NCBI RefSeq assembly: GCF_022747945.1
Contig: NZ_JALDST010000001.1
Location: forward strand, 2,232,001 to 2,296,000
Direction: 5' to 3'
Length of the DNA: 64,000 bases
DNA from: Micromonospora sp. R77
Lineage (GTDB): Bacteria; Actinomycetota; Actinomycetes; Mycobacteriales; Micromonosporaceae
Numbering within the stretch: the stretch's first letter is position 1; every line of letters begins with the position of its first letter. The notes below the pieces were generated by a model. The model was not told where the DNA came from. It made no database searches and saw only the letters and a list, made by a program, of their open reading frames with translations. This document shows positions 50,359-61,123 of this stretch, piece after piece. The position numbers and the translations under genes were made by a program.

Positions 50359-50877
50359 TCAGCCCTTCACCTCGGCCGGGGTGGCCTGGGTGAGCAGCAG
50401 CAGGATCTCGCCGGCCACCGGGGGCCGCTCCTCGCCCGGGCAGTCCTGCTGGGTGATGGTCAGCCCCGGCGGGATGAGCAGCGTGGAGGTCAGCGTGTCG
50501 ATGCAGGAGAGCTTGTAGGCGCGTGCCTGGTCGGTCTCCTTCGCCAGCTGCGGATCGGTGGCCATCCGCTGCAACCGCTGGGTCTGCTCCGGGGTGAGCC
50601 GGCCGGTCGAGTTGACCCCGTCACCGGCGCAGTCCCGGCAGTCCCAGCTGCCGTCCGGCTTCACCAGGAGCGTCCGGACCGAGCCGTCCGCGCCGACCTT
50701 CTGCAGCAGCTCGATCGGGCGGGGACCGGCCGTCCCGGACGCTCCGCCGGTCGGCGCTGTCCCGGTCTTCGCGGTGGCGTCCTCCGCCCGGTCGAGCATC
50801 GAGCAGCCGGTGAGGGCGACCGCCAGCAGGGCACCGGCCGAGAAAGGGATGAGACGCGTCCAGGAAGGGCGAAACAC
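50359..50877 (-). CDS. Lipoprotein of unknown function
   Basis: A 172-residue exported protein. The signal peptide IPFSAGALLAVALTGC has a lipobox LTGC with Cys ~25. The mature part contains KPDGSWDCRDCAGDGVNSTGRLTPEQ with paired cysteines and an ARAYKLSCIDTLTSTLLIPPGLTITQQDCPGEE segment, suggesting two disulfides and a compact ligand-free fold. GTG 50877 has TAGGTT 7 bases upstream. No family was recognised. It is convergent with the GlcD gene, three bases apart. Confidence 0.8.
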   Translation of the reverse strand: MFRPSWTRLIPFSAGALLAVALTGCSMLDRAEDATAKTGTAPTGGASGTAGPRPIELLQKVGADGSVRTLLVKPDGSWDCRDCAGDGVNSTGRLTPEQTQRLQRMATDPQLAKETDQARAYKLSCIDTLTSTLLIPPGLTITQQDCPGEERPPVAGEILLLLTQATPAEVKG

Positions 50878-50964
50878 GCAGGCGAACCTATCTCACCGCG
50901 GCCCGGAGCCGGTACCGGCCGACCGGCCGCCAGGTGAACACCTAGTGGCGCGGCGTCGGATCGA

Positions 50965-52797
50965 CTACCGGGAGGACGAGGGAAGTTCGACGCTGTCGCC
51001 GTCGACCCCCCGGTCGGCCGCGAAGCCGCGCACGTCGGGCGCGCCGAGCCGGGCCGCGTCCGCTGCCACGTCGTCCACCATCAGCTGCGACTGCCGCTCC
51101 GCCGCCACCCGCGCCCGGTAGTGGGTCACCTCGCGGGCCCGGGTCCCGGCGTCCCAGCCGAGCACCGCGCCCATCAGCTCGGCGGCGTGCTCCGCCGACT
51201 CCAGGCCGCGGTGGCTGGTCTCGAAGGAGATCCGGGTACGCCGGGTCAGCACGTCCTCCAGGTGCAGCGCCCCCTCGGCCCGGGCCGCGTACGTCACCTC
51301 GGCGGCCAGGTATTCCGGGGCGCCGGCCAGCGGCGAGCCGAGCAGCGGGTCCGCCTCGATCAGGGCGAGCAGTTCCCGGGTGAGCGTGCCGTACCGCTCC
51401 AGCAGGTGTTCGACCACGCCGACCGGCACCCCGTGCCGGCGGGCCAGGTCGGCCCGGTCCCGCCACATCGCCGCGTACCCGTCGGCGCCGAGCAGCGGCA
51501 GGTCGGCGGTACGCGACGGTCGGTTCCAGCCCAGCCGGTGCACCGCCCGGTCCACCACGTCGGCGGCCATCACCCGGTACGTCGTGTACTTGCCGCCGGC
51601 CACCAGCAGCAGCCCGAGCATCGGCTCGACCACCGCGTGCTCCCGGGACAGCTTCGAGGTGGAGTCGGCCTCGCCGGCCAGCAGCGGGCGCAGCCCGGCA
51701 TAGACGCCCTCGATGTCGGCCGTGGTGAGCGGCCGGTCGAGCACGGTGTTGACCTGCTCCAGCAGATAGTCGATGTCCTTGGCGGTGGCCGACGGGTGGC
51801 CCCGGTCCAGCCGCCAGTCGGTGTCCGTGGTGCCGATGATCCAGTGGCCACCCCACGGGATGACGAAGAGCACGCTGGACGCGGTGCGCAGGATCAGCCC
51901 GGTCTCGCCGGTGATCGCCGAGCGGGGCACCACCAGGTGCACCCCCTTGGAGGCCCGGACCCGGACCCCGGGGCGCAGCCCGACGTCGTTGAGCATCCGC
52001 GACATGTCGTCGCTCCACACGCCGGTGGCGGCGATGACCGTGCGGGCGCGTACCTCGAACTCGGCGTCCGGGGAGTCGGCGGGGGCCTCCAGGTCGCGGA
52101 CGCGGACCCCGGTCACCTCGCGGGCCTGCCGGATCAGGCCGACCGCGCGGGCGCTGGTCACCACGGTCGCCCCCAGGCTCGCCGCGGTCCGCGCCAGCGT
52201 CACCACCAGCCGGGCGTCGTCGACCTGCCCGTCGTAGTAGCGGATCGCGCCGGCCAGGGTGTCCGGGCGGAGGCTGGGGAAGATCCGGCGGGCACCCTCC
52301 CGGGTCAGGTGCCGGTGCAGGGGCATGCCCCGCCCACCGCCGAAGACCCCGGCGAAGGCGTCGTACGTCGCCACCCCGAGCCCGTAGTAGGAGCGGCGGA
52401 ACAGCCGGACCGGCAGGTCGCGCGGGCCCCGGCCGGCGGGGAGCGGGACCAGGAACGGCACCGGGCGGACCAGGTGCGGCGCGAGCCGGGTGGCGAGCAG
52501 CCCGCGCTCGGTCAGCGCCTCGTGGACCAGGTGGAACTCCAACTGCTCCAGGTAACGCAGGCCGCCGTGGATGAGCTTGCTGGACCGGCTGGACGTGCCG
52601 GCGGCGAAGTCGCGGGCCTCCACCAGCGCCACCTTCAGCCCTCGGGAGGCGGCGTCGAGCGCGGCTCCCGCCCCGGTCACCCCACCGCCGATGACCAGCA
52701 CGTCGAACTGCTCGGTACGCAGTCGGCGCAGGTCGTCGGCGCGGCGGGCGATGGAGAGCTGGCCGGCGGCGGCTCGGGACACGTTGGGGTCACGCAC
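50965..52797 (-). CDS. glpD: Aerobic glycerol-3-phosphate dehydrogenase GlpD
   Basis: A 610-residue FAD enzyme that oxidises sn-glycerol-3-phosphate to DHAP and feeds the quinone pool. The dinucleotide motif DVLVIGGGVTGAGAALDAASRG is near residue 32, followed by GTSSRSSKLIHGGLRYLEQLEFHLVHEAL, the GlpD signature. The C-terminal DAO_C domain spans ~430-560. The ~30-residue tail after ARLGAPDVRG is a divergent extension. GTG 52797 is fixed by TACCGT 6 bases upstream. It diverges from the S8 protease gene across 64 bp. Confidence 0.94.
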   Translation of the reverse strand: MRDPNVSRAAAGQLSIARRADDLRRLRTEQFDVLVIGGGVTGAGAALDAASRGLKVALVEARDFAAGTSSRSSKLIHGGLRYLEQLEFHLVHEALTERGLLATRLAPHLVRPVPFLVPLPAGRGPRDLPVRLFRRSYYGLGVATYDAFAGVFGGGRGMPLHRHLTREGARRIFPSLRPDTLAGAIRYYDGQVDDARLVVTLARTAASLGATVVTSARAVGLIRQAREVTGVRVRDLEAPADSPDAEFEVRARTVIAATGVWSDDMSRMLNDVGLRPGVRVRASKGVHLVVPRSAITGETGLILRTASSVLFVIPWGGHWIIGTTDTDWRLDRGHPSATAKDIDYLLEQVNTVLDRPLTTADIEGVYAGLRPLLAGEADSTSKLSREHAVVEPMLGLLLVAGGKYTTYRVMAADVVDRAVHRLGWNRPSRTADLPLLGADGYAAMWRDRADLARRHGVPVGVVEHLLERYGTLTRELLALIEADPLLGSPLAGAPEYLAAEVTYAARAEGALHLEDVLTRRTRISFETSHRGLESAEHAAELMGAVLGWDAGTRAREVTHYRARVAAERQSQLMVDDVAADAARLGAPDVRGFAADRGVDGDSVELPSSSR

Positions 52798-52861
52798 CCG
52801 TCCACGGTAACCGTCCCGCCGTGACAGCGACATCTCCCGTCCGGGCCGTACCGTGATCGGC

Positions 52862-55410
52862 ATGGAGATCGGTCCCCGGCTGCCCGCCCCGCCGCCCGGC
52901 CCCGCACCCGACCGGACCGGCCCGTGGCCGGTGGTGGCGGCGGTGCTCGTCGGCGGCTGGGCCGTGCTGGTGACGGTGCTCGGGCAGGTGGTCGGCTGGG
53001 CCGCCGACCAGGCGGTGCTCGCCACCGGCCTGCACCGGGTGGTGGCGACCTGGCCGCTGGTCGCCCTGGGCACCGTGCTGCTGGTGGGCGGGCCCACGCT
53101 GGCCCTGGCCCTGGTCCCGCGCGCACCGGCGGTCCGGGCCGTCGGCCGGGTCTGGCTGGCCGGCGCGCTGGCGGCGGGCGCGCTGACGCTGCTGCGGACC
53201 CTGCCGCCGGTGCACCAGGAGGCGTACCTGGCCGCGCTCGCCGGCACCGGGGCGCTGGTGGCGGTCGTGCTGGCCCGGCTGACCCGCCGCCGCCCCACCG
53301 CCGGTCCGGCGACGGCGATCGACCCGTCCGCGCCCGCCGCCGACGGGTATGCCGACGCGGACCGACAGCGCGCAGCCCGAAACCGGGCGCGAGCCGACGA
53401 CGCACCCGGACGGCACCGGGGCGGCGCACCCCGGAACGGTCCGGCCGACGGCGGGTGGCCGACGGCGGGTCGGTCCGGTGACGCTGCTCGCGGTCGCGGC
53501 GGGGCTGGCCCTGCTGCTGCCGTGGGCCTGGGTCGGCGCGCTCGGCGGGCCGCTGGAGACGCTGCTCGCGGTGCTCGCCGCCGCCGCGCTCGGCGGGCTG
53601 GCCGGGGTGCTGCTCGGTCCCGCCTTCTGGACGCACTTCACGGTCGGCACGCCGCCCCGACCGGCCCGGCTGGTGCTGGTCGGCGGGCTGGTCGCCGGGG
53701 TGGTCCTGGTGCTGCTGGCGGCCGGCGCCGGGCAGTCCGGGGCGCAACTGCCGGCGCTGTTCGCGCTGCCGCCGCTCGGCTTCACGCTGGCCGCGCTGCA
53801 CGCGGCGGCAGTGCGGGCCGACGGGCCGGCCGGGTCGGCCCCGGTGCGCTGGCTGGTCGGCCTCGGGCTGCTGGGGCCGCTCGCCCTGGTCGACCCGGAA
53901 GAGGTCACCGTGCTGCTGGCCGCCGGCCGCGACCTGCCGTTCTGGGTCGCCGTCGCGACGGGCGGCGCGCTCGCCGTCGCGGTGCTGCTCGCCATCGGGT
54001 ACGCCGTCCTGCTGGCCCGGCCCGCGCGCCGCCCCGCGCCGCCGGGTCGCCGGGCTGACCGCCACCGCCCTGCTCGCCGCCGTCGCCGTGGTTCATGTCG
54101 TCCCCGGCCAGCCCGGCCTGTACGGGGAACGGCTGCTGGTGGTGCTCCGCGAGCAGGCAGATCTGAGCGGCGTACCGGCCGGGGTGCCGGGGCGGGCCGG
54201 TCGGGACGCCCGGGCCGCCGAGGTCTATCGGCGACTCGTCGCCACGGCCGACCGCACCCAGGGGGACCTGCGCCGCGAGCTGACCCGGCTGCACCTGCAC
54301 CCGACGCCGTACTACCTGGTGAACGCGATCGCGACGGATGGCGGGCCGGCGGTGCGCGCCTGGCTCTCGGGGCGGCCCGAGGTGGCCCGGGTGCTGGTCG
54401 ACCAGCGGCTGCGTCCCCTGCCGGCGGCGGCTCCACCGGCGCGCGGCGACCGGCCCGCCCCGACCGGCCCGGTCTGGAACGTCTCCCTGATCGGCGCCGA
54501 CCGGGTCTGGAACGAGCTGGGCGTGACCGGGGCGGGCATCGTGGTCGGCAGCTCCGACTCGGGGGTGGACGGGCGGCACCCGGCGCTGGCCGGCGGCTTC
54601 CGGGGCGGCGACGACTCCTGGTACGACCCCTGGTCCCACACCCGTACGCCGACCGACCGGGGCGGTCACGGCACCCACACGGTGGGCAGCGCGGTGGGGC
54701 GCGACGGCATCGGGGTGGCCCCCGGCGCCCGCTGGGTCGGCTGCGTCAACCTGGACCGCAACCTGGGCAGCCCGGCCCACTACCTCGACTGCCTCCAGTT
54801 CATGCTGGCGCCCTTCCCGGCAGGCGGGGACCCGTTCACCGACGGCCGGCCCCAGCGGGCACCCGACGTGCTGACCAACTCGTGGGGCTGCCCGCCGATC
54901 GAGGGCTGCGACGCGGGGGCGCTCCGTCCGGCCACCGCCGCGCTGGCCGCCGCCGGCATCCTGGTGGTCGCCGCGGCGGGCAACACCGGCCCGTACTGCG
55001 GGTCGGTGGCGGACCCGCCCGCGCCCTATCCGGACGTGCTGACCGTCGGCGCGGTGGACCGGCAGCGGCAGCTCGCCCGCTTCTCCAGCCGGGGACCGGC
55101 GCCGGACGGGCTCGCCAAACCGGACCTGGTGGCCCCGGGCGCGGACGTGCTGTCGGCGTTCCCCGGTGGCGGCTACGCCAGCCTGGCCGGCACCTCGATG
55201 GCCACCCCGCAGGTCGCCGGGGTGGTGGCGCTGATGTGGTCGGCGAACCCGGCGCTGGTCGGCGACCTGGCCCGTACCCGCCGGCTCCTGCGGGACACCG
55301 CCAGCCCGGCCGGCGTGCCGGCCGACGCCGACCGCTGCGGCGGCGACGCCGACCTGACCGGTGCCGGCCTCGTCGACGCGTACGCCGCCGTCCGCGCCGC
55401 CCGCGGGTGA
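52862..55410 (+). CDS. S8 subtilisin-like protease with multi-pass membrane N-terminus (two frameshifts)
   Basis: One gene read in three frames. The first part (52862 to ~53350) has four to five hydrophobic spans (VVAAVLVGGWAVLVTVLGQVVGW; VWLAGALAAGALTLL). The second (53349 to ~54050) has six more, and the third (54050 to 55410) carries the peptidase: Asp in SSDSGVDGRHP, His in GGHGTHTVG, oxyanion Asn in AAAGNTGPYC, and Ser in AGTSMATPQVAGV. Breaks near 53350 and 54040 each need one extra base (or two fewer). ATG 52862 has TACCGT 7 bases upstream (leaderless). If intact it would be a ~845-residue membrane-tethered serine protease. Confidence 0.82.
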
Positions 55411-55417
55411 AAGCACG

Positions 55418-55462
55418 GGCCCCCTGTTAACGCCTCCGGTAGAGCAGGGGTCCCCTGTTAAC
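55418..55462. repeat. Terminator-like repeat with CCCCTGTTAAC direct repeats
   Basis: CCCCTGTTAAC occurs at 55421-55431 and 55452-55462. Between them an inverted pair (GGCCCCCTG at 55418, near-complement at 55445-55453, one mismatch) can form a hairpin. It lies just past the S8 gene stop. I associate this motif with repeats seen in Micromonospora-like genomes, from memory. Confidence 0.5.
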
Positions 55463-55524
55463 AGCCTCGTGGCGGCGGGTCGGACGGTGTCGGGGGCGGG
55501 TCGGATGACCTAGGGTCGGCGACC

Positions 55525-56457
55525 ATGGACGTGGAGATCATCGAACTGGGCCCCGACCGGCTGCCCACCGTCGTCGACCTCTGCCGGCGGGCGCTGGACC
55601 TGCCGGAGGACGCGGCCGAGGCGACGGCGGTGGTGGACACCCTCGCGGTGCGCGCGGCGGCGGACCGGCCGGTGGTGCTGGTCGGCGCGGTCCGGGGCAC
55701 GGAGCTGGTCGGGGTGCTGATCGGCTCGGTCGCGCAGCGGGACCCGGGGCGCGGGCACGTCGACCTGCTGGCGGTGGCGCCGGCGGACCGGCGGCGGGGC
55801 ATCGGACGGGCCCTGCTGGCGGCGGCGGAGCGGCGGCTCGCCGGGCTCGGCGCGGTCGAGCTGCTGCTGGCCGGCAACCCGCCGTACTACGCCTGGCCGG
55901 GCATCGACGTGCGCTACACGCCGGCCGTCTGCGCGGCGCTGCGGCTCGGCTTCCGGCAGGACCGTACCGCCTGGAACATGACCGCGGACCTGACCGCCGG
56001 CTCCGCGGCGTTGCGGCCGACGGAGGCCGCGGAGCGCCGCCTGGCCGACCAGGGCGTGACGGTACGCCGGGCCGGGCCGGCGGACCTGCCGGCGCTGACC
56101 GCCTTCGCCCGGTCCACCTTCGGCGGCTCGTGGGACGGCGAGCTGGCCGGCTCGGTGGGCCGGCCGGACGCCGGGGCGCACCTGGCGGAGCGCGACGGCG
56201 AGCTTCTCGGCTTCGCCGCCTACGGGTCGTCGCGGCCGAGCTGGTTCGGCCCGATGGGCACCGCCCCGGCGGCGGAGGGTTCCGGGATCGGCGGGGTGCT
56301 GCTGCGCCGCTGCCTGCGGGACCAGGCGGCGGCGGGCCACGGGTCCGCGCAGATCGGCTGGGTGGGGCCGGTGCCGTTCTATGCGGGCAGCGCGGGCGCC
56401 CGGATCGAGCGGGTGTTCTGGCTCTACCGGAAACCGATCGACGCAGCTCCGGCGTGA
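55525..56457 (+). CDS. Tandem-GNAT N-acetyltransferase
   Basis: A 310-residue protein with two GNAT-like halves. The first has the acetyl-CoA loop LAVAPADRRRGIGRALLAAAERRL (motif A, residues ~76-99); the second (residues ~165-300) has a degenerate SGIGGVLLRRCLRDQ loop. ATG 55525 has TAGGGT 8 bases upstream (leaderless). The target molecule is unknown. Confidence 0.86.
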   Translation: MDVEIIELGPDRLPTVVDLCRRALDLPEDAAEATAVVDTLAVRAAADRPVVLVGAVRGTELVGVLIGSVAQRDPGRGHVDLLAVAPADRRRGIGRALLAAAERRLAGLGAVELLLAGNPPYYAWPGIDVRYTPAVCAALRLGFRQDRTAWNMTADLTAGSAALRPTEAAERRLADQGVTVRRAGPADLPALTAFARSTFGGSWDGELAGSVGRPDAGAHLAERDGELLGFAAYGSSRPSWFGPMGTAPAAEGSGIGGVLLRRCLRDQAAAGHGSAQIGWVGPVPFYAGSAGARIERVFWLYRKPIDAAPA

Positions 56458-56478
56458 CCGAAAGGCGAAAGGGATATA

Positions 56479-56550
56479 GGCGCTAATAGCGCCATTCCCC
56501 CGCGTCCGCCATCGACGGCCCCCTACGGTGCTGCGTAGAGGGAGGCAGCC
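56479..56550 (+). promoter_or_regulatory. Palindrome and leader upstream of 80-aa gene
   Basis: GGCGCTA-A-TAGCGCC (56479-56493) is a perfect 7-bp inverted repeat, next to TATAGG. A second short hairpin CTACG-N6-CGTAG lies at about 56522-56537, just before the GAGGGAGG ribosome site of the next gene. Operator function is inferred. Confidence 0.4.
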
Positions 56551-56793
56551 ATGACCACGGACGACGAACAGGCCGACGACCAGCCGGCGGGCTGGCCACC
56601 GGCCGGGGAGGTCACCGGCCGACTGCCGTTCGACCGGCTCGACTACGGCGACGCCGAACAACGCGCCGAACTGACCGACGTCGACGCGCCCGCCGCCGAG
56701 GAACCGCTGGAACTGGTCGACGAGCCGGTCGTCGTGCCACCGCCGTACGACCGCTCGCACAAGCGCCGCAACCAACGGCGGATACCGGGCTGA
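56551..56793 (+). CDS. Small acidic hypothetical protein (80 aa)
   Basis: An 80-residue hydrophilic, acidic protein (TTDDEQADDQPAGWPP; DAEQRAELTDVDAPAAEEPLELVDEP) ending in a basic HKRRNQRRIPG tail. It has no predicted membrane segment and no recognised domain, so it may be disordered. GAGGGAGG lies upstream of ATG 56551. It is convergent with groEL, separated by a terminator. Confidence 0.75.
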   Translation: MTTDDEQADDQPAGWPPAGEVTGRLPFDRLDYGDAEQRAELTDVDAPAAEEPLELVDEPVVVPPPYDRSHKRRNQRRIPG

Positions 56794-56823
56794 CCGGCGG
56801 CTGCCACACCGACGCGGACGACG

Positions 56824-56859
56824 GAAAGGGGCGGACCGCTGACGCGGCCCGCCCCTTTC
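56824..56859. terminator. Bidirectional terminator between 80-aa gene and groEL
   Basis: Perfect 11-bp arms GAAAGGGGCGG (56824-56834) and complement (56849-56859) around a 14-base loop. It serves both convergent genes. Confidence 0.75.
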
Positions 56860-56880
56860 GGCGTACTGGGAGAGCTGGAC

Positions 56881-58733
<1,853 letters not shown>

Positions 58734-58741
58734 TGACAGGT

Positions 58742-58768
58742 TTAGCACTCTCCCTTGCCGAGTGCAAG
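58742..58768 (-). promoter_or_regulatory. CIRCE element 2 (HrcA operator)
   Basis: TTAGCACTC-N9-GAGTGCAAG, a CIRCE copy with the ideal left arm and a degenerate right arm. The two CIRCE copies start 35 bases apart and lie at the far end of a ~200-base groEL leader (58504-58706), in which I see no other element. Confidence 0.85.
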
Positions 58769-58782
58769 CACGATGGCCCGGG

Positions 58783-59958
58783 TCAGCCGAGTTCCGCGGC
58801 CAGTCGGGCGGCGTTCACCGGGCCCTCGTGGGCCCGCTGCTCGGCGTACGTGACGACCAGCCCGATCAGCTGCGCCACGTTGACCGGCACGACCACCACG
58901 GCCACCACCAGGGACACCGCCACGGCGCCCAGCGCCGTGCCCGAGGCGGACAACGGGTGCGCCCCGAACGGGAGCTGCCCGACCGACTCCAGCACGAAGC
59001 TGACCAGCGCACCGACCACGATCACCGCGGCGACCAGCGCGAGCCGGCCGAGCACCAGGCCGAACCGCTGGTGGAACATCCCGACCGAGCGACCGACCGG
59101 GTTCTGCCGCTCGAAGAGATAGACCGGGCCGACCAGCGCGAGGGCGAAGGCCGCGTAGATCCCCGGCAGCACGCAGAAGCAGACGCCGACCCCGATCAGC
59201 AGCGAGGTCACCAACGACCAGCCCCAGAGACCGAGGACCCGGCGCACCCCGTACCCGATCGCGGCCCCGAACCCGACCGGCTCGCCGGCCGCCTGCCGGG
59301 CGACCACCCAGGTGCCCGCCGCCCACCCCACGTTCTGCAGCAGGCCGAGCAGCAGGCTGGCGACGAGCACGGTGACGTAGAAGGCGAGCGCGTCGCGCAG
59401 GTAGCCGTCCGGCAGGACCGGCGCCCCGTCCGGCCCGGTCGTCGGCTCACCGGTCGGCGCGAGGGCGAGGCCGATCACCGAGACCACCGCGCCCGGCACC
59501 GCCTGGGTGAGCAGCATGATCGGCAGCAGCAGCCGCCACCCTCGGCGCAGCGCGCCGCCGACCCGGGAGAACCAGCCGCCGACACCGGCGTGCGGCGGCG
59601 TGACCAGCGGATCGGCCGGGTCCCAGCCCGGGCCACCGGGCTGCCAGACGTACGGCTGGCCGGGCATCGGCGGTTGACCCGGGTACGGCTGGCCCGGGTA
59701 CGGCTGGCCGGGCATCGGCGGTTGACCCGGGTACGGCTGGCCGGGGTGGGCGCCGCCGGCCGCCGGCCAGGTCCACCCCGGCGGCTGCCCGCCCGGCTGG
59801 GCCGGGTACGCGGTCCCGGGCTGCCCGGGAGCGCCCGGCACGGCGTACCCCGGGTGGCCGGGCTGCGGAGGGCCGGCCGGTGGTGGTGGCGGGTCGGCCG
59901 GCAGGCCGGCGCCGGACGGCGCCGGGTCGGTCGGACCCGGCGGGGGCTGGTCGGACAT
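58783..59958 (-). CDS. Proline-rich multi-pass membrane protein
   Basis: A 391-residue protein. The first ~125 residues are Pro/Gly/Gln-rich and include near-repeats [20 protein letters not shown] encoded by a duplicated 48-bp unit (59651-59698 and onward). The remainder has six membrane spans ([42 protein letters not shown]) with a shared sequence feel to glycerophosphoryl-diester phosphodiesterase membrane domains (GPDPase_memb). ATG 59958 has GAGGAGGG upstream. It precedes groEL on the same strand but is separated by the CIRCE region. Confidence 0.8.
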   Translation of the reverse strand: MSDQPPPGPTDPAPSGAGLPADPPPPPAGPPQPGHPGYAVPGAPGQPGTAYPAQPGGQPPGWTWPAAGGAHPGQPYPGQPPMPGQPYPGQPYPGQPPMPGQPYVWQPGGPGWDPADPLVTPPHAGVGGWFSRVGGALRRGWRLLLPIMLLTQAVPGAVVSVIGLALAPTGEPTTGPDGAPVLPDGYLRDALAFYVTVLVASLLLGLLQNVGWAAGTWVVARQAAGEPVGFGAAIGYGVRRVLGLWGWSLVTSLLIGVGVCFCVLPGIYAAFALALVGPVYLFERQNPVGRSVGMFHQRFGLVLGRLALVAAVIVVGALVSFVLESVGQLPFGAHPLSASGTALGAVAVSLVVAVVVVPVNVAQLIGLVVTYAEQRAHEGPVNAARLAAELG

Positions 59959-60070
59959 GGACCCTCCTCAGCGGCAATGGCTGGAACGGCTCATGATCTT
60001 CCCCGGTACGCACCCGCACCGCAGCCCCGGATCCCCGGGTGGAGACGCCGCCCGCCGGGCGGCGAGCGGA

Positions 60071-60274
60071 TCAGGCGATGACGCGGACGCGCTCGGCCTG
60101 CGGGCCCTTCTGCCCCTGGGCGATCTCGAACTCGACCCGCTGGCCGTCGTCCAACGCCTTGTAGCCGTCCATCTCGATCGCGGAGAAGTGGACGAAGACG
60201 TCCTGCCCGCCGTCGACGGCGATGAAGCCGTAGCCCTTTTCGGAGTTGAACCACTTCACGGTGCCCTGTGCCAC
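60071..60274 (-). CDS. cspA: Cold shock domain protein CspA
   Basis: A 67-residue single-domain RNA-binding protein. RNP1 is [10 protein letters not shown] and RNP2 [11 protein letters not shown]; length and sequence fit the CspA family. It binds single-stranded RNA/DNA. GTG 60274 follows AGGAAG eight bases upstream. A leader of about 200 bases (60275-60497) before the next gene holds the promoter; I see no strong structure there. Confidence 0.95.
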   Translation of the reverse strand: MAQGTVKWFNSEKGYGFIAVDGGQDVFVHFSAIEMDGYKALDDGQRVEFEIAQGQKGPQAERVRVIA

Positions 60275-60497
60275 GGTGCACTTCCTCACTCTGCGCGGCG
60301 TTCCACCAGCTCGGACGCCGCGCGGGGCCGCGCCCGGACCACCGTTCCGGCGATCGGCGACGGTCGCTGAACCGGGGATGCGAAATCGCACGCTACACGA
60401 GGAGTGACGGCCACGCACGACCCCAGATCGGGCATGTTCCGGCCCGATTCCGCGACCGGTACGACATGGACGGTCATGGTTGGAGTATGCATGCGGA

Positions 60498-61028
60498 ATG
60501 ACCAGCGCGACCGTCGGCCCGCCCGTCCGGACCACCACCGTCCGCCGGGTCCGCCCCCGCGACGCCGGCCGGATGCGGGCGCTCCGGCTGGAGATGCTCG
60601 CCGACTCACCGCTGGCCTTCCTGGAGACGGTCGCCGAGGCGGCGGCCCGCCCGCACGCCGAGTACGCCGCCCGGGTCGCGGCGGTCTCCACCGGCACCGG
60701 CGCGGCCCAGTTCGTCGCCGACCCCGGCGGACGGTTCGTCGGTCACGCAGGTGGCATCGCCGCCCCCGGCGAGCCCGCCGTGACGGTGGTCTACGCGGTC
60801 TACCTGACGCCCGCCTGGCGGGGCAGCGGACTCCTCGCCGACCTCGTCGAGGCGGTGGCCGCCTGGTCCCGGGAGTGCGGGCGCCCGGAGCTGATGCTGG
60901 AGGTGGTGGTCGGCAACGACCGCGCCTACCGGGCCTACCAGCGCCTGGGCTTCACCGACACCGGCGTACGCGTCCCCCACCCCCGCCTCCCCGCCCTGCA
61001 CGAACTCCAAATGCGCCGCCGAGCCTGA
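60498..61028 (+). CDS. GNAT family N-acetyltransferase
   Basis: A 176-residue GNAT protein. Motif A is [23 protein letters not shown] (residues ~107-129) with the R/Q-x-x-G-x-G/A type acetyl-CoA loop, and [18 protein letters not shown] follows. Start ATG 60498 (MTSATVG) is the most likely. It is divergent from cspA across ~220 bp and ends just before a palindromic repeat. The target is unknown. Confidence 0.88.
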   Translation: MTSATVGPPVRTTTVRRVRPRDAGRMRALRLEMLADSPLAFLETVAEAAARPHAEYAARVAAVSTGTGAAQFVADPGGRFVGHAGGIAAPGEPAVTVVYAVYLTPAWRGSGLLADLVEAVAAWSRECGRPELMLEVVVGNDRAYRAYQRLGFTDTGVRVPHPRLPALHELQMRRRA

Positions 61029-61037
61029 CCCACCCGG

Positions 61038-61108
61038 CGATCATGGACTTGTGGTGTCCGACTCGTCGGCTTCCGCCCGTTCCGCGAGCCGCCACAAGTC
61101 CATGATCG
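61038..61108. repeat. Dispersed palindromic element, copy 2
   Basis: Arms CGATCATGGACTTGTGG (61038-61054) and its perfect complement (61092-61108), with a 37-base loop. Like copy 1 at 16961, it has GATCATGG ends and lies next to CACCTCG sequence, between convergent genes. Confidence 0.7.
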
Positions 61109-61123
61109 ACGAGGTGGACCGGG

